Part shown: positions 24,901 through 35,360 of the stretch, one piece after another
Layout: every line of letters begins with the position of its first letter
Numbering within the stretch: position 1 is the first letter of the stretch
DNA from: Liolophura sinensis
Lineage: Eukaryota > Mollusca > Polyplacophora > Chitonida > Chitonidae
Direction: 5' to 3'
NCBI RefSeq assembly: GCF_032854445.1
Contig: NC_088300.1
Coordinates: forward strand, 50,461,682 to 50,525,681
Length of the DNA: 64,000 nt
Notes under the pieces: generated by a model
The model's database searches: none
What the model was told of the DNA's origin: nothing
The model's input: only the letters and a program-made list of their open reading frames with translations
Translations under genes and position numbers: made by a program

Positions 24901-27672
24901 TGGATTGTGTTATATCCAATTTCAAGTGTACTGTCTCTGAAGCCATACAATGCTAATGAAGATTTGCCAAAAAAAGCTAGTCTTGGCCTAAGATACACCA
25001 CTGACCTTTGGCAAGCCCATAACAGACTTCCCCACCTGTGGCGTACAGATACCTACACCATACTGGTGGAACACTAAATGAACATAAACCTTGTTGTCAC
25101 AGCTGCTAAAAGTTAAGCAACTTGAATTAACTCTTACACCATCCCTTCATCTTAATCAGCATTTCAAAAACATGTAATTAAGTTTAACATATTTAATATA
25201 CATTGACTGCTAAGTGGGATACATTTCCTATACTAAGTACAAACCATTAAATCAAAACCATTTTCGTCCATCCAAAACTGTATGAACATGACATGCCAAA
25301 GGCTTTTCAATGACTCAACTAGATGACAGTAATGTTCAGTAAAGGATATAAAGTCTCGTGGGCTTCTATGTTCCAGGGTAAGATGTGCTGCAAAGTCGTC
25401 AGTCACATGGTTAGGGTCACCACCGGGAAGTGCTGCACATATAGGGCATACCTGTAACCCCAAAATACCCATGTGCAATCCTCCATTAACATCTGTCCTT
25501 CATATCATGTTCTGATGACATTAGTTTAAGGAATAAACAGCAGCACTTACTCATAATCTGACATTATTCTATATGCATAAAATTTTCAGAGCAACAAATG
25601 AAATAATCTGACAAAAATGTAAATAAATTGAAAAAACAAGTTTGTGAATTCATAAATATTACAGTCAAGTGAATTAATATTAAGTGATAAAGTTACAGCG
25701 TTAACTTTACTAGCATAAATGTTCAAGTTAATTCCTGATAAGAAATTACATCTTAGTTAAACTAAATCTGTACAAATAAAAGCTCACCACTTCTGTATTG
25801 GTATCTGCATGCTCAGCAGTGACATGCTCCTGCAGGGTTGTTTCTGTGTACCCCATCTTACCACAGAAAGGACAAGTGAAAGCCTGGGGTTGCTCAGCTG
25901 TCAGTGCCTCTCCTCCATAATAAAGATCTGCAAACACAGCAGAAAAATTCATTTAAGTTTTCAAATTAAGTTTTTAAGTTAAGGCAAAAACTAGATACAT
26001 GTACAATTGGTCATGCACTCCACATACCATTCTTTGTCACTGAGGTCACTTTACCACCTTTACTCATTATCACTATCATGTGGTGTTAAACCCCAATCAT
26101 TACTTCAATATACTGGAACCAGGCTGTGCCCAGAGATAACCACCATGTCTCCTCTCCTTACATGCAAATCTAGACTTAGACTTCTAAACAACATGACTGT
26201 CATTCCTAATTCAATAACATTGTATATCACACAATTTTCACATCACAAGTATACTTCTTATTCCTGTGCTGGCAACATTTAGAAATGGCCAGTTGATTTC
26301 TAAACCAGCTAGAATATCCAGTCCTATTCCTACCCCTACAAATCTGCAGGCGAACCAAGGAGAGCTGGATACAAATGTGTTACCTCATTGGTCAAGGGTC
26401 AGCTGACTTCTGACAATTAGTTTGCCTGGCTCTCGTAAGACTAAGAGGATGTCTAGAATTCATTTAATTTTATCATTAATAGTTTTATAATGCCTAACTA
26501 TTCACATTTATATAATACTGATCACATTAATGGGTTCAGGAAACGAGAGCCGCAGAAGTAAAACATTGTCCGCTACCAGGTACCTGATAAACCTCTGGAC
26601 TTCACTCCACAGCTGAACAGCGAAAGATGGATTTTAAACTCACAAGTGGAAAAAACGGAGTTGACGGAGTCAGTAGCCACTACTTGGAAAAGCTCACACA
26701 TTCATTTGTTTAAAAATTAAAGGCCAAGAATTTTGTCAACATATCTAATTTCAATTCTTACCGAAGTCGGTCCTTGTCAAAATGCATTGCATTGGATGAT
26801 CAGTAGTATGTCGTGTAGTAGTTGCACCGGACTCGTAACATGTAGCACACAAATCATAATCGTAACAAATCAAACATTTGTATCTCCTGCCTCGGAAATT
26901 TCCCTTCAAACAAGAGTCACAGCTGACACCTGAAAACAGAAATGAAATTAGCCACGTGTAATGACTATCATGTGGTTTGATAATTCCGATGCAAGAGCGG
27001 CAAATATAGAGAAACAATGAAACCCTTCACCAAAACAGCGAAATGTCAGAAACATGATCTTCAAGCAAAAAAAGTAGACAGGAGGAATAAAAATAAATCG
27101 AGAGCAAATATTCAATACTATTAGTGTACTTTATAAAGTCTTACACCTTGTTGTCACAGCAACTAAAAGTTGAATTTCATACTTTTATCTCAGTGACATA
27201 CCTCTCGGCTAAAAAAAGTAGCAATGTCATAGACAACCTCAACAGATAACATTTGATGTCAACAACAGACGTCCCACTGATGCTCTCTCCTATTAGCACG
27301 ATTGAAACAGATACTGTGGTAATGCAATTTCATTATAAATTGCTAATAAATCGTTTAGCTGTTTACTTTACACTATCATGTTAAGAAATCAAACTACTGC
27401 ACATCTCAGTCATATTCATGGGCAATCGCCACTACTTCAATGCTTGTCCCGGAAGTGAGCAAAAATTTCATCTATTAACAAACAGACATTCAAATCGGGC
27501 TCAGACAATGGGGCCATTAACTGTCTGTCGTGTTCTCGAACCGGTCCTTTAATGCGTAGTTATGTTTTTATGCATCCATACGAAGTATTTATTATTGTGA
27601 AAACATTCCCGTTACTCAAACTTAGTAGCCATCTTGAAGTTCCCCGACATACTTACCCTCATGGCGGGACAT
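21974..27672 (-). CDS. KCMF1: E3 ubiquitin-protein ligase KCMF1, complete
   Basis: Eight exons on the minus strand: 27672-27657, 26929-26762, 25927-25788, 25451-25350, 24694-24535, 23976-23877, 23121-22963, 22577-21974. Phases join to 1449 nt, 482 aa (381 in human; the extra length is a low-complexity C-terminal tail). KCMF1 works with UBR4 in N-degron and stress-linked ubiquitination. The ZZ zinc finger (residues about 6-55) keeps likely ligands Cys9, Cys12, Cys24, Cys27, Cys33, Cys36, His46 and His50. A Di19-type double zinc-binding module follows (about 75-140; FTCPFCGKMGYTE, VCPICAALPGGDPNHVTDDF), then RSRRTNMHFSS, MDPIAELLSQLS, a Gln-rich coiled coil and the conserved FVQELLLSTL at 306-315. 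The remaining ~165 residues are Ser/Pro/Gly/Gln-rich and ordinary for a disordered tail. Exons 4 and 5 join only across an AT-AC intron. The gene is head to head with QDPR. Confidence 0.96.
23588..23768 (-). repeat. tRNA-derived SINE, 3' two thirds
   Basis: Antisense copy in KCMF1 intron 6, about 110 bases from exon 6. It covers the tail through GAGTTGGACTTGTG near the B box; the tRNA head is absent. Confidence 0.85.
24695..25349 (-). other. KCMF1: U12-type AT-AC intron (minor spliceosome) in KCMF1
   Basis: This 655-nt intron begins with ATATCCTTT on the minus strand (25349-25341), identical to the U12 AT-AC donor consensus. It ends in TTTGCAC (AC at 24696-24695). Just upstream of the 3' end is TTTTTCTTAACTCC (branch motif about 24705-24713), a near-perfect U12 branch site, with about 11 nt from the branch adenosine to the 3' splice site, inside the narrow window U12 introns require. 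No GT-AG pair joins these exons in frame, while the AT-AC join gives SPRDF-DEPAGIRHTRR, which matches the family sequence across the junction (human PRDLDESSGVRHVRR, from memory). Expression should therefore depend on the U11/U12 machinery. Confidence 0.93.
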
Positions 27673-28341
27673 TCTAGACGAAAAGATCTGGAATTTGGCA
27701 ATAAATTAAGACCAAAATTATCGAAAAGCGTATTAAAAGTAATCATGTAGCCATAAGCAGCAATCTACGCAATATATTAACAGCAGAATCACAGCTCTCC
27801 TCCCCAGAAATTGTCGAATCTACTTTCGACATGGAAGGTCCATGGTGACGTCACTGCGAACTCTCGGATTTACGAGAGAGCGGCGATCTCAACACAAAAT
27901 CGCATTTTAAATACCAGCATCAACATTTTATAGTCAACATTTAGAAATTTATGAGAATGGTGTGGTCAAATGTGTAAAGAAAAAGTAATTTTAATTAAAT
28001 TTTGTTCTAAGTAGCCTACAGCGTAAGCCATAAAAATTAGCTTAGAAAAACGTTTTTCAAAACGAGGCATTGTATAATGATACAGAATAAAATGAAGCAA
28101 ATGTTTGTCAACCTCAATGATTTCCATGAAATGTGGAGCCTTTTGTTATCGGGGAAAACTCATTACGTGAGTCATTTTTGAGGTGAAATGCATGGAAATA
28201 GTCAAATATAACGAGTATTTCCGACATGACAGTTTCGCTGTTAGCCAATGAAAATAGCCAAAAGGTTGGTCATTACCAGACCTTCGATGCAGATTCGTTG
28301 TAAGCTATTAGACTCTGTGAGCTACTCTGACAACAAGCAGC
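27673..28341. promoter_or_regulatory. Divergent promoter between KCMF1 and QDPR
   Basis: Start codons of two oppositely transcribed genes are 669 bases apart, so the interval must hold both promoters and 5' UTRs. The KCMF1-proximal 200 bases are relatively rich in CG dinucleotides and contain the CRE at 27846-27853. The middle is AT-rich with no clear repeat. No TATA box is evident next to either start. The promoter function is inferred from arrangement. Confidence 0.6.
27846..27853. promoter_or_regulatory. Palindromic CRE (TGACGTCA)
   Basis: A perfect eight-base CREB/ATF site about 175 bases upstream of the KCMF1 start codon, followed 20 bases on by the imperfect inverted repeat CTCTCGG...CGAGAG. 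It is the second perfect CRE found in a divergent promoter of this window. Binding is inferred. Confidence 0.45.
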
Positions 28342-31300
28342 ATGGCATCTCAAGTCGGTCGTGTTTTAGTGTATGGTGGTAAAGGGGCACTTGGTTCCAC
28401 CGTTGTGCGATTTTTCAAAACCAGAAATTATGTAAGTCATCCGACAATTCTTTCTGAGGGGTTAAATTATGTTTTATAATATTTCAGTGCACTGTTAAGG
28501 AAATTTATGCATGCAAGCATGAGCTCCGGATGCTGTGACGTTGGTAACGCCCACATGAGTGGAAACTGGAATAGCAATAAGCAGTCGAAACCTACTCGAT
28601 ACATATCATTAAATATGCTCGATATTTGGAATATCGAGATTTTATCATAGTCATTTGGTGATAAACCGTATGTCAGTCACAAAATTAGATAGAATGCCAC
28701 TATAAACTAATTTCTCCTAGGCTTATATATATATTATTCTCATCACTTAATTTGTATCTTATCATATGCCATATACACAGTGCTTAATTTTGCCTTATTA
28801 CGGATATTTATTTTTATTTTTTGATTGATGTTTAAAATACTCAAGAATTTTTTCACTTGAAGTAAAAGAAAGCTGAAATATGAAGTAAGGTTCATCGTAC
28901 AAACAACTTAAAACTAAATACTACTTTCATTTATCTTTTTAGATTTTTGTGAAGGGAGTTAAAGCCGTTTAAACCTTTGAAGTCTGAAGTGGGCCTTATA
29001 GACCATACTATCAGAGTTTAGGAGCTCTGACATCACAGGAGGTGTTTCCAAATTTAATTATAATACTGAATGTTGTAGTAACTCTTTTAACCCATGAGTA
29101 AGACATTACGGAAGTAATGTACTCAAAAATCACTTCCTTCTGGTGAACCTCAGGAAAAAAGGGTGATGTGACGTCAGAGTTCCTAAATAATGTCTGTATG
29201 GCCTACAAAGCTCACCATAAAATTCAAATATTTTAATGCCTTTCAACAATCTTCAAAAATCTAGAAAAAAGTATTTTTACAAATAGCTTTCAGTGGTCTA
29301 TGTGATGAACCGTACTTCATATTTTAGCTTTCTTTTGCTTTAAAAGAGAGGAGAATGCGATTAGGCTCCTGACGAACCTCCAGGTACAAAGCAGAAAGAA
29401 CTAGACTTGAGCATGCGTCCATATTGGTTAAGGGCCTGAGAGTCGCATACAAATGGTCATGATGCACATCCATTGTGTGTAATGTACGTATCTGTATATT
29501 CCAGTGATAAAGCCTTGGAATGCATGTTTGTTATGATTGTTTTAAAACGTACATGTATGTTATCAGTTTGTGTTCATTACCGCTACATGTGAATTTTCTG
29601 AAAGAATTTCATCAGTGAACAAGTAGGCCTACAAGTATGCATTGATTTAATGTCTAATTTTGCAGTGGGTTGGATCCATTGACCTAGCAGCAAATGATGA
29701 AGCAAATGGTAACGTGATTGTAAAGATGACTGAATCATGGGTCCAGCAGGAGGAGCAGATAACTCAGGATGTGGCAGAGATGATCGGTGACCAGAAGGTG
29801 GACGCCATCCTCTGTGTGGCGGGGGGATGGGCAGGAGGAAATGCTGCGTCCAAAAGTTTGTTTTTTTAGGATTACTACATACATACATACACTCGTGGGA
29901 AATTGGTTAATAGTCATAAATACTTAACAAGAGATCACATTTACATGTAATTGTTAGTGATGGTCAATAAAAATATTTCCTTTGATGGTTTCCTCCATCT
30001 ATATGTCTGTCTGTCTGTTTGTGATGTTATATCAGTCTGTGAGTTTCAGTGTAACTCATGCTTCATAATTTGGTCCAGCACTGATGATGCTTCATGTTCT
30101 AATCCAGCACTGATGATGCTTCATGTTCTAATCCAGCACTGATGATGCTTCATGTTCTAATCCAGCACTAATGACGCTTCATGTTCTAATCCAGCACTAA
30201 TGATGCTTCATGTTCTATTCCAGCACTGATGACGCTTCTTGTTCTAATCCAGCACTGATGATGCTTCAAGTTCTAATCCAGCACTGATAATGATTCATGT
30301 TTCGGTCCAGCACTGATGATTCTTCATATCCTAGTCCAGCAATGATAATGCTTTATGTTCTGGTCGAGCACTGATGATACTTCATAATGTGTTCCAGCAC
30401 CGATGATGCTTCGCATTCTAATCCAGCACTGATGATGCTTCATAATCTGGTCGAGCACTGATGAGGCTTCATGTTCTAATCCAGCATTGACGATGCTTTG
30501 TGTTTGAAGCATAAGTTAGTCCAGGGAAAAAGGCAGTAGAGGAGAGTGTGAAGAGGGTGGAGGGAGGTGTTGGTGTCTTGAATTAACATGGAGGAGGTAG
30601 AAAAAATAGGAGAAAATCTGGAATCTGGCTAAATCTCCATGTATGCTTCTAGTACAGAACTAAATAGTCTGCATATTCTAGTCCAGTACTACAGCTATAA
30701 TCACTCCCAGTGACAAAGGTTTGAAAGGTATATCCTGAGAACTGGTCACTCAGTCATTGTGTGACATTATATGTACATGCCTGGTGTTTTTGGCATGGCC
30801 TTTCATTGACTACGAATAGTGTTGGGTTGACATCTGCCTGCTACAAGGAGACACTTTTCTGATATGACCGAAATGGTGCTTAAAGTGACTTTACATGGCA
30901 TTTTAAGTCTCAAATAAAACTTATAACATACATGCATTGCGTTTCAGATTTTGTGAAGAACTGTGACTTGAGCTGGAAGCAGAGTGTCTGGAGTTCTGTC
31001 TTGGCCGCTGGACTGGCTACCAAACACCTGAGGGAAGGGGGACTACTCACACTGCCCGGCGCCCACCCAGCTCTACAGGCCACACCAGGTGGGTGACAGG
31101 GAGTGATGATACCAGCTGCAGCTGTCAATGATTAAGTCATTAACATAGGTCTTAACACATGTTATTATTCATTATGTGAAATATTCTTGATTTTTTTTGC
31201 ATAGAACACATATCTTTTATGTAAAGTCAAACATTAAATAGTAAGATTTGGTAAATATGGTACATTTACCTCATAACACAAGTGTATGTTCAGCATATGG

Positions 31301-33900
31301 CCCGTATTTAGCGTGAAGACATCATTAATTACTGTGACAGTAACATATGGTGTTGTGGTGTAAAATGCTCTTAGCTAAGGGCTACTAAACACTAAGAATG
31401 CTTCATGGAACTGACCCATGACCCATAAAGCCCAAAATAGAATTCAGATATTGGAATGCATATAATTTCATTTTAGAAAATTGTAAAATATGAGTAAAAA
31501 TATTTAGTTTTTGGCAGTCTGTGTGGTGATACTGACTTAAATTTCGTGCTTTCTTATCCTTTAAGATTGAGTTTATTTTCCTATTTATTTTTAAGATTTA
31601 GTTCATTCAGTTTTATATATCTGATAAAGATCATAAGTATGAATCTTATTTCCTTGCTGTGTTTCCTAAGGTATGATTGGCTATGGGATGGCTAAGGCAG
31701 CTGTCCATCATCTGACACAGAGCCTGGCTGGTAAGGGGAGTGGCCTACCAGACAACACTACCGTGGCAACCTTATTACCGTGAGTAACACAGATATCATG
31801 TCATGACGAACTGTTTCATTGGTATGGTTGGTATGTGTGACTGAAGTGTAAACTGCTGAAGAGAAATACTGTTTATCAGAAAGCTTACTCTCAGCATTAA
31901 TGAATAGCAGATGGGTGTATTCTTGTGTCGTCAGATTTGACATTCATGTCATAATTTTTGTTAAAAACTCTGCAGATGTTCATTGGTTTTCCCCCGTTTT
32001 GCAAGAAATTGTTTCTTTTTTTGTTTTTAATTTTGGTTAATGAAAATGATAGGGATTTTGAAGAAATGAACATTGAGAAGAACCAAAAATTGTTTTTAAA
32101 CTTTCAGGCTTTTGAGTTTCGCCCAGTGTTGGGGGTTTGGTCAAATTTAGCAAAAGAAACATGATTTTTAATGATAGCCTGGTTTTATAGTTTCAGCCAT
32201 TGTTATGAGCAATGCATTGACAGTTTTGTTTAGAACATATTTTGAAGACTTTGGCAACGTGTCAGAAATTGAAATTGCATTGTCGCCTTTTAACACAACA
32301 GTAGATAATATCAGAAAGCAAACAGCAAATCTGTCCTGCAAAAAATTTCCTTCAAAAAATGTCCATCTTTAGTAATCCCTGTTTTCCTGTGGTAACTGTT
32401 CTCATAAATTTAAAAAAGTTGAAATTGTGTTTTAAAGTTATTGTGATCTTTACTGATAAAGAACTTCTTTTGAAAAAAAAAGAAACCCAGATATTTGAGT
32501 TCATGGTGTCTGACTTATGTACATACACCTATGTCCATATCTAAAGTTACTATTAATTATGAAGTGATTTGGTGTTAACATTTTCCTGTGGTTTTGTACA
32601 TGCACCTATGTCCATATCTAAAGTTACTATTAATTATGAAGTGATTTGGTGTTAACATTTTCCTGTGGTTTCCTCCTATCATAATGCTGTTTGCTGTCGT
32701 ATAAGTGAAATATTTTTGAGTACAGCATAAAACACCAAGGAAATAAAATGAAATTGGTATAAACAGATATATATTTTACTGGCCTAGCCTGTAGTGCTAT
32801 GCTGCAAGTTTACAGCAAGAGTTGTCTCCCTTAGTCCACTCACGTGAGCGGCATCCAACATTCTCTTAGTCTTCTTTATGGGTTCAGTAAAATGTTTGTA
32901 TTTTCTTTGTTTCTAGGATTACACTCGACACACCTATGAATCGGAAGAACATGCCTCAAGGTGATTTTTCAACCTGGACTTCCCTTGAGTTTGTGGCCGA
33001 GTGAGTTTTTAATTTTTGATTATTCTTTTTTTAACAGAGAGGGCCGAAAATAATACGTTGGTATACAATTGCTATGATCTAGATAACATTATACTGTGCA
33101 TGGCTTTTGACACCAGCGAAACTGTACTGCTCTATGATGGCCTAGTGGTTGGAGTGTCCATTTTATAAAATGGAGACAAGACCGTACCACAAGACAAAAC
33201 AAGCCACAAACTTGTTTTTCTAAACTTGTTTTGTTTCATGGAGCATCATATCTGGTGTCGTTGGCTTAATGTTTCAGTGAGGCAGAACTATGTGTGGAAA
33301 CAGAAACATAATGCTGTTTGGAGACATGCCGTAATATCGCTGATATCAGAATGAAAGATTGCTATATCCTTAGAAAATTGCCAGAGACAATTTTTGCAGT
33401 TATCACTTGTGGTACAGTTGACATTTGAAATTGCAGTTTGAAATTTGAACATTTGAAATCACAATGTTTGACAGGGTTTGTCAACCAGATAAGCCTAGAC
33501 TTATCCTATTCCTTGTGGGCTTTAAGTTCTTGTTTATGTACAACATTATAAACATAAAGTTGTTCCAAGTTATAAAGCAAATGAACAAACATTCTTTGTT
33601 TTTTAGGAGGCTGACATTCCCAACACGATTTCTAGGAAATAGCAGGCTAAAATGTAGAGGTTTTTTGTGGATTATGAAAAGAAAAAAGGGTTTCATCACA
33701 AATGTATATTTCATCGTACTGGCTTCCGAAACAGCATAATGTAAATATTAAGTACCTGGAAAGCTGTGCATGTTAACAGTGGTAATTTTATCTGTTGCAG
33801 GTTATTGTATAAGTGGGCAGCCAACGAGACGAGACCAAAAAGTGGCAGCCTGGTACAGTTGATCACTAAGGAAGGGAAAACAGAGACAGTGGCTGCCTAA
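28342..33900 (+). CDS. QDPR: Dihydropteridine reductase, complete
   Basis: Six exons: 28342-28431, 29666-29855, 30948-31088, 31671-31779, 32917-33000, 33801-33900; phases join to 714 nt, 237 aa (244 in human). QDPR is a cytosolic NADH-dependent short-chain dehydrogenase that reduces quinonoid dihydrobiopterin to tetrahydrobiopterin, the cofactor of the aromatic amino acid hydroxylases. The N-terminal dinucleotide-binding motif is [12 protein letters not shown] (Gly12, Gly15, Gly18), followed by [15 protein letters not shown]. The catalytic pair sits in [11 protein letters not shown] with Tyr145 and Lys149, and the family block [14 protein letters not shown] follows. The start is the first ATG, with a short N terminus before the Rossmann strand. 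The exon 2 donor (AAAA|GTTTGT) is weak, but the join [14 protein letters not shown] matches the family. Intron 1 holds a foldback element, and intron 2 a 29-bp minisatellite starting about 200 bases after that weak donor. Confidence 0.97.
28806..28858 (-). repeat. tRNA-derived SINE, terminal 3' fragment
   Basis: Only about 50 bases of the 3' end remain (TTGATTGATG ... ACTCAAGAATTTTTTCACTT). They abut the left arm of the foldback element at 28858, whose insertion probably cut the SINE. Confidence 0.6.
28858..29345. mobile_element. Foldback/MITE element with ~190-bp inverted arms, copy 1 (QDPR intron 1)
   Basis: The left arm 28858-29045 (AAAGAAAGCTGAAATATGAAG ... TATAGACCATACTATCAG ... CTCTGACATCACAG) is repeated inverted at 29161-29345, with about 115 unique bases between. 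The arms are 75-80 % alike by eye. Related copies are at 38024-38335 and, as a single arm, 31425-31570. It abuts a SINE remnant. Confidence 0.85.
30055..30505 (+). repeat. 29-bp minisatellite in QDPR intron 2
   Basis: About 15 head-to-tail units of CCAGCACTGATGATGCTTCATGTTCTAAT-type sequence, 29 bases each, with scattered changes and no frame constraint. It begins about 200 bases after the weak exon 2 donor. Confidence 0.9.
31425..31570. mobile_element. Foldback element family, single arm
   Basis: It matches the right arm of the 28858-29345 element: ATAAAGCCCAAAATAGAATTCA, TTGGAATGC, GAGTAAAAATATTTAG, GTCTGTGTGGTGATACTGACTT and GTGCTTTCTTATCCTTTAA. No partner arm is seen. It lies in QDPR intron 3, shortly before exon 4. 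Confidence 0.6.
32517..32670 (+). repeat. 77-bp direct duplication in QDPR intron 4
   Basis: Two nearly identical 77-base copies containing CACCTATGTCCATATCTAAAG and GAAGTGATTTGGTGTTAAC stand in tandem. Almost no divergence is visible, so the event is recent. The second copy runs into a SINE fragment. Confidence 0.85.
32662..32748 (+). repeat. tRNA-derived SINE, short 3' fragment
   Basis: Sense 3' end in QDPR intron 4, from GGTTTCCTCCTATCATAATG to CACCAAGGAAATAAAATG. Its left edge overlaps a 77-bp direct duplication. Confidence 0.75.
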
Positions 33901-34250
33901 TTAGGGCTGAGATAATCCACCAGACTTGTCTTACCTGAATCTCTGACTGTAAATCTGCCAGAGATAATCCACCAGATTAATCTTACAAGAATCTCGAAAC
34001 AAATGATTCATATGTCGCCAGATTTGACTGACATGTCATGAAAGGAGTGTGAAGAAAAATCCCACATGATTGGTCAGGCTAGATCCCATTATTACCATGT
34101 AGTCGTATAAAGCGGCCTAAATCTACTAGTCATTACCATTTCAGCCTTTATGCATGTCATTGTAGATTAGTCGTTTATTTAGTATCAGTATGCATGTATA
34201 GTGGTGATACATAATACCATTGTCCATAATTCATTATTCCTGCTGAGAGA

Positions 34251-34256
34251 ATTAAA
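34251..34256 (+). terminator. Candidate QDPR poly(A) signal (ATTAAA)
   Basis: ATTAAA lies 351 bases past the QDPR stop, before the minisatellite. It is a common hexamer in AT-rich DNA, so support is weak. Confidence 0.3.
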
Positions 34257-34413
34257 TATGAATTTTAATATACTTTTCATATACACACATATATTGATAT
34301 TTACTGTTGAGAATTGTTTTCTTTATTTTTTTGACACTATCTTCTCCATTTATGTTGGTCAACTCCTCCTGTAGTTGGATTGAAGATGCTTTAAAAAAGG
34401 GCACTTTTGAAAT

Positions 34414-35360
34414 ACATGTATGTGCCATAAGGTCATGTATGTGTCATAAAGTCATGTATATGCCATAAGGTCATGTATGTGCCATAAGGTCATGTATGTG
34501 CCATAAGGTCATGTATGTGCCATAATGTCATGTATATGCCATAAGGTCATGTATGTACCATAAGGTCATGTATGTGCCATAAGGTCATGTATGTGCCATA
34601 AGGTCGTGTATGTGCCATAAGGTCGTGTATGTACCATAAGGTCATATATGTGCCATAAGGTCATATATGTGCCATAAGGTCATATATGTGCCATAAGGTC
34701 GTGTATGTACCATACGGTCATATATGTGCCATAAGGTCATGTATGTGCCATAAGGTCATGTATGTGCATTAAGGTCATATATGTGCCATAAGGTCATGTA
34801 TGTGCCATAAGGTCATGTATGTACCATAAGATCATGTATGTGCCATAAGGTCATGTATGTGCCATAAGATCATGTATGTGCCATAAGGTCATGTATGTGC
34901 CATAAGGTCATGTATGTGCCATAAGGTCATGTATGTGCCATAAGGTCGTGTATGTGCCATAAGGTCGTGTATGTACCATAAGATCATGTATGTGCCATAA
35001 GGTCATGTATGTGCCATAAGGTCATATATGTGCCGTAAGGTCGTGTATGTGCCATAAGGTCGTGTATGTGCCATAAGGTCGTGTATGTACCATACGGTCA
35101 TATATGTGCCATAAGGTCATATATGTGCCATAAGGTCGTGTATGTACCATACCGTCATATATGTGCCATAAGGTCATATGTGCCATAAGGTCATGTATGT
35201 GCATTAAGGTCATATATGTGCCATAAGGTCATGTATGTGCCATAAGGTCATGTATGTACCATAAGATCATGTATGTGCCATAAGGTCATGTATGTGCCAT
35301 AAGGTCATGTATATGCCATAAAGTCGTGTATGTGCCATAAGGTCATGTATATGCCATAAG
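34414..35360 (+). repeat. 19-bp minisatellite, ~50 units, downstream of QDPR
   Basis: Units of CATGTATGTGCCATAAGGT with common variants (CATATATG, CGTGTATG, GTACCATA, GCATTAAGG). The block with GCATTAAGG at 34766 recurs at 35201 with the same run of neighbouring variants, a higher-order repeat of about 435 bases. It starts about 510 bases after the QDPR stop and may fall in its 3' UTR or just beyond. Confidence 0.93.

Noticed and set aside
35022-35213. 63-codon repetitive peptide in the downstream region of QDPR
   Set aside because: Translation of the 19-bp minisatellite; periodicity is of the DNA repeat.
34414-35360. CRISPR-like array
   Set aside because: Units are contiguous with no unique spacers, and the DNA is eukaryotic.
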